Positions 9,747 through 18,295 of a stretch of 64,000 nucleotides of DNA are shown in pieces; the first letter of the stretch is position 1, and each line of letters opens with the position of its first letter. The stretch spans positions 1-64,000 of the forward strand of contig NZ_DHNR01000033.1 in assembly GCF_002409645.1 (NCBI RefSeq), given 5' to 3'. The position numbers and the translations under genes are program-made. The notes below the pieces were generated by a model. That model was not told where the DNA came from, searched no databases, and worked only from the letters and a program-made list of their open reading frames with translations. The stretch is from Acetobacter sp. UBA5411 (GTDB lineage: Bacteria > Pseudomonadota > Alphaproteobacteria > Acetobacterales > Acetobacteraceae).

Positions 9747-11081
9747 TCAGTGCGAGGAATTGACTGGTGGTTCCACCAGCTTGCGGGCGTCAGCAGCTTT
9801 CTTCTCCAGATCCGTCCATGGTGGCAGGGTTGTGCGTGTGCGGCGCAGATAGGCAGCGATACGCGCCATATCCTTGTCGTTGAGCGCATTATAGAAACTC
9901 GGCATTGCGACGCCGCTCTGACCTTCTTTGGCGGTCAAGCCACGCAGCATGACGAGGTAAAGGTTGGTCGGCTCTTTCAGCCACAGCGCATTGTTGAGCG
10001 CGAGTTCAGGCCGCCCAAGAACCGGTGCAGGTGCCGCGTTGTAATGGCAGGCACCACAAGCGCCCTGATAGAGACGCGCATCCGGGTCCGTGCTAAACCC
10101 GACAAGGTCTTTCTTGGAGTCCGCCATGGCGTGCTCAAGAGCGGCCTTGTCACCGGACACACGCTCGGCTGCGTGGGCCTTGTCGGCAAAGTAATAGGCG
10201 ATTGCGTGAACGTCTGATTCCGGCACGGTCGCAAGGAAGTCATGCGCGACAGGCGACATCGGGCCACCAGCCGGTCCGTGCAGCGGAGCGACGCCGTTGC
10301 GCAGATACTGATACAGTTCGTCCTCAGTCCAGACGACCGGTGTCGGGTTGTTCTGGTTCAGAGGCGGAGCGATCCAGCCGTCAACCACGCCACCGTCATA
10401 TTCCTGACCGGGCAGCTTTTCCGCACCAGCAAGGTTACGGGGGGTATGACACGCGCCACAGTGGGCTGCGCCTTCGGCGAGATACGCGCCGCGATTCCAT
10501 TCCGCATTGTGGTTCGGATCAGGCTTGTAGCGACCCGGCGTGAAGAACATCAGCTTCCAGCTGGCGAGCGTGATGCGCGGGGAGATGCTGAGCGGGAAAC
10601 CATTCGGACGACGCGTCATGTGAACCGCCGGACGGGTCATGATCCACGCATAAAGGTCCGAGATGTCCTCGTCGCTCATCTTGGTGAAATGGTCATAGAC
10701 GAACGCAGGCAGCAGGTGGGAACCGTCACGGGACACACCATACTGGAGCGCACGGCGCAGGGCTGCTTCCGACCAGTTGCCGATGCCCGTCTCAGGGTCT
10801 GGCGTGATGTTGGAAGAGAAGATGTCGCCGAATGGCGTCTCCATCTTGTAATCGCCGGCAAGCATCGGCCCACCGCCATTATCCTGACGGGTATGGCATT
10901 CAACGCAGTAGCTTTCAGCCGCAACGATACGGCCGCGCTCAATCTTTTCCGCTGAAAACTGTCCCGGCTGCACAGGGGCGATCTTGGGAATGGCTGGCCA
11001 CCAAGCGTACCAAAGAAATCCCATTCCGGCGACAATGCCGACGCCTGCAACGCCTGTAAGTATGCGTTTGATCACTCTCAA
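9747..11081 (-). CDS. Aldehyde dehydrogenase, triheme cytochrome c subunit
   Basis: A 444-residue protein with an N-terminal hydrophobic anchor or signal (about residues 7-27) and three CXXCH haem c sites at about residues 59-63 (CVECH), 208-212 (CGACH) and 342-346 (CGACH). The same three-haem layout occurs in AdhB and in gluconate and sorbitol dehydrogenase cytochromes, where it carries electrons to ubiquinone. It is first in the three-gene operon and ends 33 bp before the 2Fe-2S gene. It anchors the complex on the periplasmic face of the inner membrane. No strong promoter is evident; a long inverted repeat lies 215 bp upstream. Confidence 0.85.
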   Translation of the reverse strand: MRVIKRILTGVAGVGIVAGMGFLWYAWWPAIPKIAPVQPGQFSAEKIERGRIVAAESYCVECHTRQDNGGGPMLAGDYKMETPFGDIFSSNITPDPETGIGNWSEAALRRALQYGVSRDGSHLLPAFVYDHFTKMSDEDISDLYAWIMTRPAVHMTRRPNGFPLSISPRITLASWKLMFFTPGRYKPDPNHNAEWNRGAYLAEGAAHCGACHTPRNLAGAEKLPGQEYDGGVVDGWIAPPLNQNNPTPVVWTEDELYQYLRNGVAPLHGPAGGPMSPVAHDFLATVPESDVHAIAYYFADKAHAAERVSGDKAALEHAMADSKKDLVGFSTDPDARLYQGACGACHYNAAPAPVLGRPELALNNALWLKEPTNLYLVMLRGLTAKEGQSGVAMPSFYNALNDKDMARIAAYLRRTRTTLPPWTDLEKKAADARKLVEPPVNSSH

Positions 11082-11684
11082 CCCTCACTGCCGGGAAACC
11101 GACGGTCCTTCACAACATGGAAAGCGACACGCGCCCGTCCCGAGGCTCTGTCAGGACATTTGTGTCACTCTGCGCCACTTTTCAATAGATGCATAAATCG
11201 GAACGTGGAACCTCAAAAGAGGAATATGATCTATGTCATGGCGTAATTTTTACTGTCACTATGGCACAATGACCACATAAAACCGCAGGATAGTGAATAA
11301 AGTGTCTATATTCATAGGAATATAGACACTTTATTTCTGCATGTTTTCACAATGAATATTGCAATCAGGCTCCTGGGGATGTTCAGGAACTGTGACCGCA
11401 CTCGCAAAGGCCGCAGCAGAACAGGCATCCCGGAGCGTACACAAAACGTCCTGCGATAGTGGATGCTAAAAAAAGCTGCGTTCTTTCCAGCCGCGCGGAA
11501 CAGGAAGCAATCCTTACCCGCCGCGAATAGACGCGGACTGATCGGACACCGGTCAGATGGTCAACTGTCCCAGCCTGAAAGCAGGCGGCATTGCCCATCA
11601 TCCGTCATATGGAGTGAGAAAAACCTGTACCGCTGATCACAGACGACACAATCAATATAACGGAACGCGCCAGAACCGTTCTTC
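11082..11684. other. Non-coding gap between ssb and the ald operon
   Basis: About 600 bp without a convincing gene. The half near the ald operon (roughly 11190-11350) is AT-rich and contains the perfect inverted repeat listed separately. The half near ssb contains open frames without ribosome sites or coding character. The ald promoter and its control elements should lie here, since the ssb terminator closes the upstream unit. Confidence 0.6.
11296..11335. repeat. Perfect 18-bp inverted repeat upstream of ald operon
   Basis: Arms AATAAAGTGTCTATATTC (11296-11313) and its exact complement (11318-11335) flank the four-base loop ATAG. The arms are AT-rich and no T-run follows on either strand, so it is not a standard terminator. 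It lies about 215 bp upstream of the cytochrome gene and about 390 bp past the ssb stop, beyond the ssb terminator. An operator, a cruciform or hairpin in an mRNA leader, or a mobile-element remnant are all possible. Confidence 0.9.
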
Positions 11685-11709
11685 AAAAAGGGGAAGCATC
11701 AGCTTCCCC
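11685..11709 (-). terminator. Terminator of ssb
   Basis: On the minus strand an 8-bp stem GGGGAAGC / GCTTCCCC with a TGAT loop is followed by five T, about 20 bases past the ssb stop. Confidence 0.88.
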
Positions 11710-11728
11710 CAGTAAAATCGTCCGAACC

Positions 11729-12289
11729 TCAGAACGGAATTTCGTCGTCCAGATCGCTGCCACCCGGAGCATCCCAGCCGCCGGGGGAAGCCGGAGCACT
11801 GCCACGCGGAGCTGCACCGCCGCCGCTCGCAATCCGACGGGAACCACCGCCTGAGCCGCCGCCATAACCGCCACCACCGAAGCCGCCAGCCTCGGAGCCG
11901 CCGCCGTAGCCACCGCCCTCTTCGCCTTCACCGGAACCACGACCATCCAGAAGCACCAGTTCACCACGGAACCGGTCGAGCACGACTTCGGTCGTATATT
12001 TTTCCTGTCCGGACTGGTCGGTCCATTTACGGGTCTGCAGAACGCCTTCGAGATAGACCTTCCGTCCCTTTCTCAGAAACCGCTCCGCAACGTCCGCCAG
12101 TCGGTCATTGAACACGACCACACGATGCCATTCCGTACGCTCACGACGCTCGCCGGAGGCACGATCGTTCCATGTGTCGCTCGTGGCCACCGAAAGCGAC
12201 GCGATCTTCTGCCCGCTCTGGCTGGTACGGATTTCGGGGTCACGCCCGAGATTTCCAACCAGAATGACCTTGTTCACGCTGCCTGCCAT
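11729..12289 (-). CDS. ssb: Single-stranded DNA-binding protein
   Basis: A 186-residue SSB. The OB fold covers about residues 1-110 (starting [21 protein letters not shown], a canonical opening). A long glycine-rich linker with several GGGYGG/GGG runs follows, then the acidic tip DDEIPF, the docking peptide for replication and repair partners. It binds single-stranded DNA as a tetramer during replication, recombination and repair. A GAGGAG ribosome site precedes the ATG by 5 bases. It appears monocistronic with its own terminator. uvrA, the usual divergent neighbour in many bacteria, is not adjacent here. Confidence 0.97.
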   Translation of the reverse strand: MAGSVNKVILVGNLGRDPEIRTSQSGQKIASLSVATSDTWNDRASGERRERTEWHRVVVFNDRLADVAERFLRKGRKVYLEGVLQTRKWTDQSGQEKYTTEVVLDRFRGELVLLDGRGSGEGEEGGGYGGGSEAGGFGGGGYGGGSGGGSRRIASGGGAAPRGSAPASPGGWDAPGGSDLDDEIPF

Positions 12290-12570
12290 TGTGGCTCCTC
12301 ATTTATTCTATAGTGCAGAGTCCCTGTGCGCCGCCGGGTAGGGACAGGAAACTTCGCTATGGATGTCTGGTAAACCCCAGCCGGTCTTCCTGCAACGCGA
12401 TTAATCTGCGATCGGACACATCGGCTCTTGAACTAACATGCCATCTCCGCCCTTATTGTTCCATCATTCTCAGACATGGTCAGCACTTGAACCGTTCACC
12501 CCCGCCAAATGTTCCGGCAAAAAGGCCCGCACCTTCCGGAACATCCGCTCCCCGCCCCAAGGCGACCCGC

Positions 12571-12897
12571 ATGATTGATCGGGAGCAGCTCGAGGCTGCA
12601 TCTGAAGCCTATTACGCCTATTGCGGAGCAGACTGGAACGATCTCGATCCCAAGGCCCAGACGCATTACCGCACACGGATGCAACTGGGACTCGACGCGT
12701 TTGTCGCAAGCATCTGGCGTCCCATCAGTTCGGTGCCGCGTGATGGAAGCGCCGTTCTGCTGTTTCTGTATATGGAAGGACGGGGTGATTATGTCTGGCT
12801 GGACCGCTGGGACGCGCAGGACCGGGGCTGGCGTCTGGCCCCTCATGCCCGTCCGACGCACTGGGCTCCCCTGCCCCCACCGCCCCCGCATCCATAA
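12571..12897 (+). CDS. Small protein with phage-type DUF551-like motif
   Basis: A hypothetical 108-residue protein. The second half reads WRPISSVPRDGSAVLLFLY and continues to a THWAPLP motif before a poly-proline tail. This pattern (W-pI-sAP-dGt-vLl... then W-PLPepP) is known from short proteins of phages and genomic islands annotated DUF551-like. The first half (DREQLEAASEAYYAYCG...) is helical and acidic. The ATG at 12571 is chosen because the preceding codons of the open frame are low-complexity and an AAGG lies about 8 bases upstream. It stands alone between ssb and the XRE regulator. The function is unknown; no other phage genes are nearby. Confidence 0.6.
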   Translation: MIDREQLEAASEAYYAYCGADWNDLDPKAQTHYRTRMQLGLDAFVASIWRPISSVPRDGSAVLLFLYMEGRGDYVWLDRWDAQDRGWRLAPHARPTHWAPLPPPPPHP

Positions 12898-12947
12898 GCG
12901 GGAAAGCCGAAAGGATTTTTGTGGACGTGATACGCTTAATGCGCTGT

Positions 12948-13433
12948 TCAGTCAGCCGGAGCCATTGAGCGGATCAGGTCCAGCACACGCTTTCTCACTC
13001 CCGCATCGGGAATACGATAGTAAGCACGGACAAGTTCAAGTGTTTCCCGGCGGGATAGCACAGCTGCATCGACGGTCGCCGGTGAAGACGCTCCCGGCAT
13101 GGGCGGACCACCGAACCCCTGCTGCGCCTCCGCAAAACCCATCACGGGTGCTGACTGCGTAGCCTCCGGCGGAGGAGCCGTCGGCGCCAGAGGCATGTCG
13201 TCGTAAAAGAATCCGATGGGCACATCGAGCACCTTGGCGATCTCGAACAGACGCGAAGCGCTGACCCGATTGGTGCCACGTTCATATTTCTGAATCTGCT
13301 GGAACGTCAGACTGATCGCCTCACCCAGCTTTTCCTGAGACATCCCCAGCATGGTGCGACGCAGACGGATGCGGGCTCCCACGTGGGCATCAAGGTCACT
13401 GACCCGTGTCCCGCCATCTTCTGCTGCCGCCAT
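12948..13433 (-). CDS. XRE-family transcriptional regulator
   Basis: A 161-residue protein. A Cro/CI helix-turn-helix spans about residues 15-75 (RIRLRRTMLGMSQEKLGEAI, then FQQIQKYERGTNRVSASRLFEIA), followed by a proline- and alanine-rich linker. A C-terminal helical segment (RRETLELVRAYYRIPDAGVR) resembles the tail of a widespread alphaproteobacterial XRE family with few characterised members. It lies 81 bp downstream of lnt, in the same direction, and may be the last gene of the fur-like/olsB/lnt unit. The target genes are unknown. Confidence 0.8.
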   Translation of the reverse strand: MAAAEDGGTRVSDLDAHVGARIRLRRTMLGMSQEKLGEAISLTFQQIQKYERGTNRVSASRLFEIAKVLDVPIGFFYDDMPLAPTAPPPEATQSAPVMGFAEAQQGFGGPPMPGASSPATVDAAVLSRRETLELVRAYYRIPDAGVRKRVLDLIRSMAPAD

Positions 13434-13514
13434 AACTTCGTCCCCCGGAACACCCCCACCTGAGGGTTAGAAGAAGATAAACATACAACCAGAGGATGAA
13501 TTTGTTAACCTAGA

Positions 13515-15098
13515 TTAACGGTCAGACCGCCACCGCACCCGCGAACGTGACGGAAACAGCGCAACAAGAGCAGCCATCAGACACAGGGCGACAGGAATTT
13601 TCTGCCCAAACTGCGCGAACAGGGTGGGAGACAAGGCAGGCGGCATGGCCCGAACCAGCACGCCTTCGATCCCCCACTCCAGCCTGCCAAGATCATGCCC
13701 ACGTGCGTCATAGACGATCGACACACCGGTATTGGCGGCGCGGGCCACGGGTAGCCCTTCCTCGACGGCACGCAGTCTGACGGCCGCCAGATGCTGACGG
13801 GGACCGGCACTGTTGCCGTACCAGGCGTCGTTGGTGACATTGACCAGCCAGCCGGGTCGATCATGATGATCCACCACATGACCGGAGAAAATCACCTCGT
13901 AACAGACCAGTGGGCCTGCGGCCTCAAGGCCGGGCAGATGCCAGCTTCGTGGACCGGGACCGGGCGTCATGCCGCCGCCGGGCACTACCTGCAACGGCAG
14001 AAAACGGGGCTGATATTCGCCGAACGGTACAAGGGTCGCCTTGTCATAGACCGCCGCGACTCCTCCCGTTTCATCAAGCGCTACAACGGAATTGCGCCAG
14101 TGCTGATCCGGTCCCATCCGCAATGTGCCGACGATTCCCGCGCTGGCCCCTTCCGCCGCCCGAACGATCATCGACCGGGCTTCTGGGTCTTCCTCCAGCA
14201 CGCCGGGAAAGGCCGTTTCCGGCCAGACATAGACAACAGGATGCGCAGCCCCCTGTGTTCGGCCACTTTCTTCCAGAGCCTGAGCGACGCCTCGCTGAGT
14301 GAGTGTCAGGTAACGCTCAAAGACTCGCTGCATGTCAGAGCGACTGATCTTTTCCTGTTCCGGCACATTGCCCTGCACCAGCGCCACAACGGGAGCAGTT
14401 GGGCCAGCGGCGGCGACATCTGCCTGATGCGCCAGACCATAGAAACGCAGTGCGCCGCTTCCCGCCCACAGCATGATGGTGAGAGCACCAACCGCAGCCC
14501 ACCGGCGTCCCAATGGCATGGTCAGCGCGAGAATCACGGTCAGAAGCGTCATCCCGTCCACGCCGATCCATGCGGCGGGCTGGATCAGGATGTCACCTGC
14601 AAGCCCATGAATGGCCCAGTCACTGCCGAGCGGATTCCATGTAAAGCCGCTGAACAGGAACTGACGTCCCATGTCGCAAAGCGTCCAGATCGCCGCGAAG
14701 AGCACGCATCGCCGCCACCCTGCCGGAACGCAGCGACAAACCGCCGCCGGAACCGCTGCGAAAGGCGCGAGAATGAGCGCGCAGCCCAGAGAAGGGAACG
14801 GGACAAACCACCAGAACTCGCTGGCGCGAATCAGAATGGCGTTGATGAGCCAGTAAAGACCGACCGCATGCAGACCGAAGCCAAAGGCGAAACCGGCCAG
14901 CGCCGCCTGCCTTGTGGTCGGGGCGCGATCAATCGCGCGCATGAGCACCAGAAACGCGAACGGCAGAAGGGGAAGAAGATGCAGCGGAGGGAAGGTGAAA
15001 GCAGCGACACCGCCTGCGAGAAGCGGCATCCCCATCCCGCGCAGTGCAACACCGGTCCGTCTGAGCAGTCCGACTTTCTGCGGCTCAGGCGAACTCAT
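13515..15098 (-). CDS. lnt: Apolipoprotein N-acyltransferase
   Basis: A 527-residue inner-membrane protein with about six N-terminal hydrophobic segments (residues 15-220) and a periplasmic nitrilase-like domain. The catalytic triad can be placed at Glu294 (WPETAFP), Lys353 (YDKATLVPFGEY) and Cys399 (LVCYEVIF), with spacing like that of the E. coli enzyme. It adds the third acyl chain to the N-terminal Cys of outer-membrane lipoproteins, using phospholipid as donor. It lies 27 bp after olsB, so the two are probably cotranscribed, pairing two envelope-lipid acyltransferases. Length and motifs are normal. Confidence 0.95.
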   Translation of the reverse strand: MSSPEPQKVGLLRRTGVALRGMGMPLLAGGVAAFTFPPLHLLPLLPFAFLVLMRAIDRAPTTRQAALAGFAFGFGLHAVGLYWLINAILIRASEFWWFVPFPSLGCALILAPFAAVPAAVCRCVPAGWRRCVLFAAIWTLCDMGRQFLFSGFTWNPLGSDWAIHGLAGDILIQPAAWIGVDGMTLLTVILALTMPLGRRWAAVGALTIMLWAGSGALRFYGLAHQADVAAAGPTAPVVALVQGNVPEQEKISRSDMQRVFERYLTLTQRGVAQALEESGRTQGAAHPVVYVWPETAFPGVLEEDPEARSMIVRAAEGASAGIVGTLRMGPDQHWRNSVVALDETGGVAAVYDKATLVPFGEYQPRFLPLQVVPGGGMTPGPGPRSWHLPGLEAAGPLVCYEVIFSGHVVDHHDRPGWLVNVTNDAWYGNSAGPRQHLAAVRLRAVEEGLPVARAANTGVSIVYDARGHDLGRLEWGIEGVLVRAMPPALSPTLFAQFGQKIPVALCLMAALVALFPSRSRVRWRSDR

Positions 15099-15125
15099 CG
15101 GACCAAAGACCGGACTGCGTAGCCC

Positions 15126-15974
15126 TCAGTCGAGAGCGTCACGCAGCCTGCGCTCATAGTGACGATAGTATTTGTCGGTCATCAGCTCGCTTTTCACGAG
15201 AACCGCCACATCGGTCGTCTTGAACTGTGGGTCCACCACCGCACCGTCACCGACATATCCGCCAAGCCGTAGATAGCCCTTGATCAACGGCGGCAGGCGG
15301 GTGAGCGCCCGCCGACGGTCGAGGGTCAGAGGATCCTGCCGCAGCATTTCCACACGACGATCCGGCAGAGCCTTCACCCGCAACGCCGGAGGCGCGAGGT
15401 GATTGTGATAAAGGTAGGTCAGTTCCTCGCTCAATTCTTCGGGGTTTGTCCCCGGCAGACTGGCGCAACCGAACAGAACGTCGATCTTGTGCAGGAAGAT
15501 GTAGGACGCAATACCGCGCCATAGAAGCTGCATCGCGGCGCGTCCGCGATAGCGGACATCGATGCAGGAGCGACCGACTTCCAGCAGACGGCCGGGAAAC
15601 TTCTTCAGCGGCCCAATATCGAATTCGCTTTCGCTGTAGAAGCGTCCAAGCTTTGCCGCCCGATCGCCCTGCATGAGACGATAGGTTCCAACCACGCCCG
15701 CGGCTCCGGAAGAGACGGCGTGATCGATCACCAGCAGATGGTCGGCATACTCATCGAATTCATCCATGTCGCGCTTGAGGCGGAAGGTGCGCTCATCAGG
15801 CTGCGCTCCCATTTCCTCGAAAAACACGCGATAGCGGAGTTCTTGTGCGGCCTCGATCTCTTCCGGTGTGGAGGCGATCCGCACACCAAGGTTGCCGCCG
15901 CGAAGTTCGTGAAAACCGTCGCGCTCGAGATCAAGAGCGGAGAGACCACCGCCTTGCGGAGTTTCAGCACTCAT
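15126..15974 (-). CDS. olsB: Ornithine-acyl-ACP N-acyltransferase (OlsB-like)
   Basis: A 282-residue GNAT-fold protein of the OlsB / PlsC-type hemolysin-like acyltransferase family. Diagnostic stretches are EEIEAAQELRYRVFFEEMGA, a central GRFYSESEFD... LLEVGRSCI, and LFGCASLPGTNPEEL. OlsB transfers a 3-hydroxyacyl chain from ACP to the alpha-amino group of ornithine, the first step of ornithine lipid synthesis; such lipids are known in acetic acid bacteria. The partner OlsA is not next to it. Its ATG overlaps the stop of the Fur-family gene (ATGA), so the two are translationally coupled. The alternative is another acyl-amino-acid synthase of the same fold. Confidence 0.82.
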   Translation of the reverse strand: MSAETPQGGGLSALDLERDGFHELRGGNLGVRIASTPEEIEAAQELRYRVFFEEMGAQPDERTFRLKRDMDEFDEYADHLLVIDHAVSSGAAGVVGTYRLMQGDRAAKLGRFYSESEFDIGPLKKFPGRLLEVGRSCIDVRYRGRAAMQLLWRGIASYIFLHKIDVLFGCASLPGTNPEELSEELTYLYHNHLAPPALRVKALPDRRVEMLRQDPLTLDRRRALTRLPPLIKGYLRLGGYVGDGAVVDPQFKTTDVAVLVKSELMTDKYYRHYERRLRDALD

Positions 15975-16504
15975 TTGCCGGTCCCCCGCGTTTTTTTCGT
16001 GGCTTTCGGACGCTCGGTCTTCGCGGTCTCCGGGGTCGGCAGACGCCGTCCGAACAGTTCGAGGCGCATGGAAATCAGTTCGAATCCAAGACGATTGGCA
16101 ATCTGACGCATCAGCGCTTCATGCTCTTCATCCTCGAACTCAAGAACCTTGCCGGTTTCCACGTCGATAAGATGATAGTGACGGCCATGCTCCGTCGCCT
16201 CGTAGCGGGCACGTCCACCACCGAAATCACGGCGTTCGAGGATACCTTTTTCCTCAAGCAGGCGCACGGTCCGATAAACCGTGGCGACCGAAATCTTGGG
16301 GTCCAGCTCTGACGCCCGACGATACAGCTCTTCCACGTCCGGATGATCTTCCGCATCCGAAAGGACACGGGCGATCACACGGCGCTGGCCGGTCATCTTG
16401 AGGCCACGTTCCACGCACAGACGCGCAATGCGGGAATCGGACAGATCTTCTGCCTTGGCCTTGGAGCCCTGACGGAACGGAGATGGGGTAGAAGCCGGAC
16501 TCAC
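15971..16504 (-). CDS. Fur-family metal-responsive regulator
   Basis: A Fur-superfamily repressor of 177 residues from the GTG at 16504, which has AGGA 8 bases upstream. An in-frame ATG at 16576 would add 24 poorly conserved residues. The winged helix includes RGLKMTGQRRVIARVLSD and PKISVATVYRTVRLLEEKGI. The metal-binding half contains HGRHYHLIDVETGKVLEFEDEE, the shortened His-rich motif of alphaproteobacterial Fur/Mur proteins. There are no CXXC zinc-finger cysteines in the C-terminus. It heads an apparent operon with olsB (4-bp overlap) and lnt, which hints that envelope-lipid genes respond to iron or manganese. Whether it is Fur, Mur or Irr cannot be settled by eye. Confidence 0.82.
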   Translation of the reverse strand: MSPASTPSPFRQGSKAKAEDLSDSRIARLCVERGLKMTGQRRVIARVLSDAEDHPDVEELYRRASELDPKISVATVYRTVRLLEEKGILERRDFGGGRARYEATEHGRHYHLIDVETGKVLEFEDEEHEALMRQIANRLGFELISMRLELFGRRLPTPETAKTERPKATKKTRGTGK

Positions 16505-16659
16505 GGCATACGTCCTGCTGCCTGTGTATGCGCAACCATATGCTTCGCCTAGCTGATTTCCACGCGGTTTGTCCACTCACGGCCCGCGCTTTGTTTCGTA
16601 TTTACCACATAATTCCGTAGAACTTGAAGCCACCCGTTCCGACGGCCACATAGGACATC

Positions 16660-16914
16660 ATGAACGAGTCAGATGCACCTCCCCTTCTTCTGGATATCAC
16701 CAGCGAGACCTGCCCCATGACATTCGTGCGGACCCGGCTTGCTCTGGACGGACTGCCGGCCGGCGGACTTCTGCGTGTCACGCTTTGTGGCGAAGAGCCG
16801 CTGAAGAACGTTACACGCTCAGCCCAATCACTTGGGCATACCGTCCTCGCCACAGAAGAAAAGACAGGAAACGGACGTTACATCCTGACGATTCGCAAGA
16901 AGGGAGAGGACTGA
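16660..16914 (+). CDS. TusA/SirA-family sulfur carrier-like protein
   Basis: An 84-residue protein with the family fold: an N-terminal beta strand, then SETCPMTFVRTRLALDGLPAG, where Cys18 in the CPM motif is the persulfide-carrying residue, and a C-terminal half ending RYILTIRKK. TusA-like proteins pass sulfur for tRNA thiolation, molybdenum cofactor or other targets; paralogues are common and the partner here cannot be told. AGGA precedes the ATG by 5 bases. It is divergent from the Fur-family gene and convergent with a glycosyltransferase. Confidence 0.85.
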   Translation: MNESDAPPLLLDITSETCPMTFVRTRLALDGLPAGGLLRVTLCGEEPLKNVTRSAQSLGHTVLATEEKTGNGRYILTIRKKGED

Positions 16915-16919
16915 TTGCG

Positions 16920-18005
16920 TCAGGCCTTTCCGCAGACATCCCGGGACAATTCAACATAGCGTTGCGCATAGGCGACTGAACTCAGCTCTGTCTTCATGCG
17001 CTCCTGCGCCTTCTCGACCCGCTGTTTCGCCGCCTTCGGGTTCTGTCTTACTGACCGAATCGCATTGGCAAGCGCCGCAGGGTCGCCCGGCGGCACATAC
17101 AGCACTGCATCGTGGTCGAGATAATCGGTCAGACCACCGCAATCGGTGGCGATAAGCGGCACACCGAAATAGATCGCTTCCAGAATCACTGTAATGCCCG
17201 AAGCGTGACGGTTCTCGCTCAGCGGCACCACCACGACATCCGCCTGCTCATAGGCCGCGAACAGCGTCGCGTTGTCGCGGATCTTCATGACCTCAACATT
17301 GCGATGCCCCTTCGCCGCCCGGGCCGCAGCCTTGCTGCTGCTGGCGATCCGCAGTGTCGCATCCGGTAACGAGGACATGGCGGTGCAGAGCGTCGGCCAG
17401 TCGCGATGTTCGTCATTGCCCAGCGAAAGAACTTTCATCGGGCCATTGTCATGGGGGCCGCGGGCCGGACGCATGCCCTCCGCCTTGATCCCGAAAAGAA
17501 CGCTCTCCACGCGCACCCAAGGGAACAGGCCGCGTGCATCCTGACAGTTCAACGACGACAATGTGGTGAGCACATCCAGCCGATGCAGCAGAAAGCGGTA
17601 GAGCAGACGACGCGGCCACGGCTGTTTCGCCCACCGGTCCACCAGCCAGACTGTCTGACCGAGCAGTTTGGGAACACGTCCCCGCATCAGGCGGAAGAGC
17701 AGCAGCACACCCAGCGTCTGGGACTCCGTGTGGGTCCACACGACATCCGCTTCCAGCATTTTCTCCCGATTCCGCCAGGCATGGACGACATCAAACCCTA
17801 GGATGGCGCGACCGGCGTAGCGAATCAGTTTCTGAAGGCGTGTCTCGGGACCATCAGACGCATAAACGACCTGCACGTCAGGCGACGCCGCATGATTATA
17901 CCCGTAAGCATGCTCCTCATTCAGGCCAAGCAGCTTGCCCGACCGCCAGAGCTTCCCCCACGTTTCATCACCAAAACCCCGGGCCAGATGCACGAAAACC
18001 TTCAT
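16920..18005 (-). CDS. Glycosyltransferase family 1/4-type
   Basis: A 361-residue GT-B fold protein. The N-terminal acceptor half starts MKVFVHLARGFGDETW. The C-terminal nucleotide-sugar half carries LSLGNDEHRDW and the E-x7-E-like motif in ASGITVILEAIYFGVPLIATD, followed by GGLTDYL and LYVPPGDPAAL, typical of retaining GT4 enzymes. There is no membrane segment. It lies 107 bp downstream of the CWC gene, in the direction of the polysaccharide operon that starts at 22531, so a role in building the same surface glycan is likely. Donor and acceptor sugars are unknown. Confidence 0.85.
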   Translation of the reverse strand: MKVFVHLARGFGDETWGKLWRSGKLLGLNEEHAYGYNHAASPDVQVVYASDGPETRLQKLIRYAGRAILGFDVVHAWRNREKMLEADVVWTHTESQTLGVLLLFRLMRGRVPKLLGQTVWLVDRWAKQPWPRRLLYRFLLHRLDVLTTLSSLNCQDARGLFPWVRVESVLFGIKAEGMRPARGPHDNGPMKVLSLGNDEHRDWPTLCTAMSSLPDATLRIASSSKAAARAAKGHRNVEVMKIRDNATLFAAYEQADVVVVPLSENRHASGITVILEAIYFGVPLIATDCGGLTDYLDHDAVLYVPPGDPAALANAIRSVRQNPKAAKQRVEKAQERMKTELSSVAYAQRYVELSRDVCGKA

Positions 18006-18112
18006 TCGGCCACTCCTCAGCTTGCGATCATGCAGTCAGCCACCGCACGTCCGCCTTATTTCTTCGACGGTGACAATCAAGCCGAGAATAATGGTTTATT
18101 AAGGGTTTTCCA

Positions 18113-18295
18113 TCAGGATCCGGGCTTTTGTTGTATTTTATTTACCTCAAAAGCAGTCGTCAGACAGGCAGGGCAAAGGCAACCGCTGTTCAGGTTTTCA
18201 GGAACCGGCAACTCCGGCGGCAGCTTCATGCACCAGCATTCCGCAGACGCCAGACATTCCAGCGGTGCGTCACAGCGGGCGCAGCGGATTTCCAT
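18113..18295 (-). CDS. Cysteine-rich CWC-family small protein
   Basis: A 60-residue protein with seven cysteines: CARC at residues 5-8, then C14, CWC at 20-22, and the tail GCLCPACLT. This matches the pattern of the Cys-rich CWC family of small, probably metal-binding proteins of unknown function. Its ATG shares one base with the stop of the HAD gene (TGATG), which supports real, coupled translation. Function is not known; zinc or iron binding is inferred only from the paired cysteines. Confidence 0.75.
   Translation of the reverse strand: MEIRCARCDAPLECLASAECWCMKLPPELPVPENLNSGCLCPACLTTAFEVNKIQQKPGS

Noticed and set aside
11383..11601. A 72-codon cysteine-containing open frame in the ssb-ald gap
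   Set aside because: No ribosome site, no recognisable motif, and composition typical of random sequence. It was left as intergenic.
11790..11950. Repetitive Gly-rich coding stretch that looks like a tandem repeat
   Set aside because: This is the normal glycine-rich linker of SSB, not a separate repeat element.
13791..15122. A 443-codon open frame on the plus strand opposite lnt
   Set aside because: Antisense of lnt, which carries an intact catalytic triad. The translation is low-complexity and rich in Arg and Gln.
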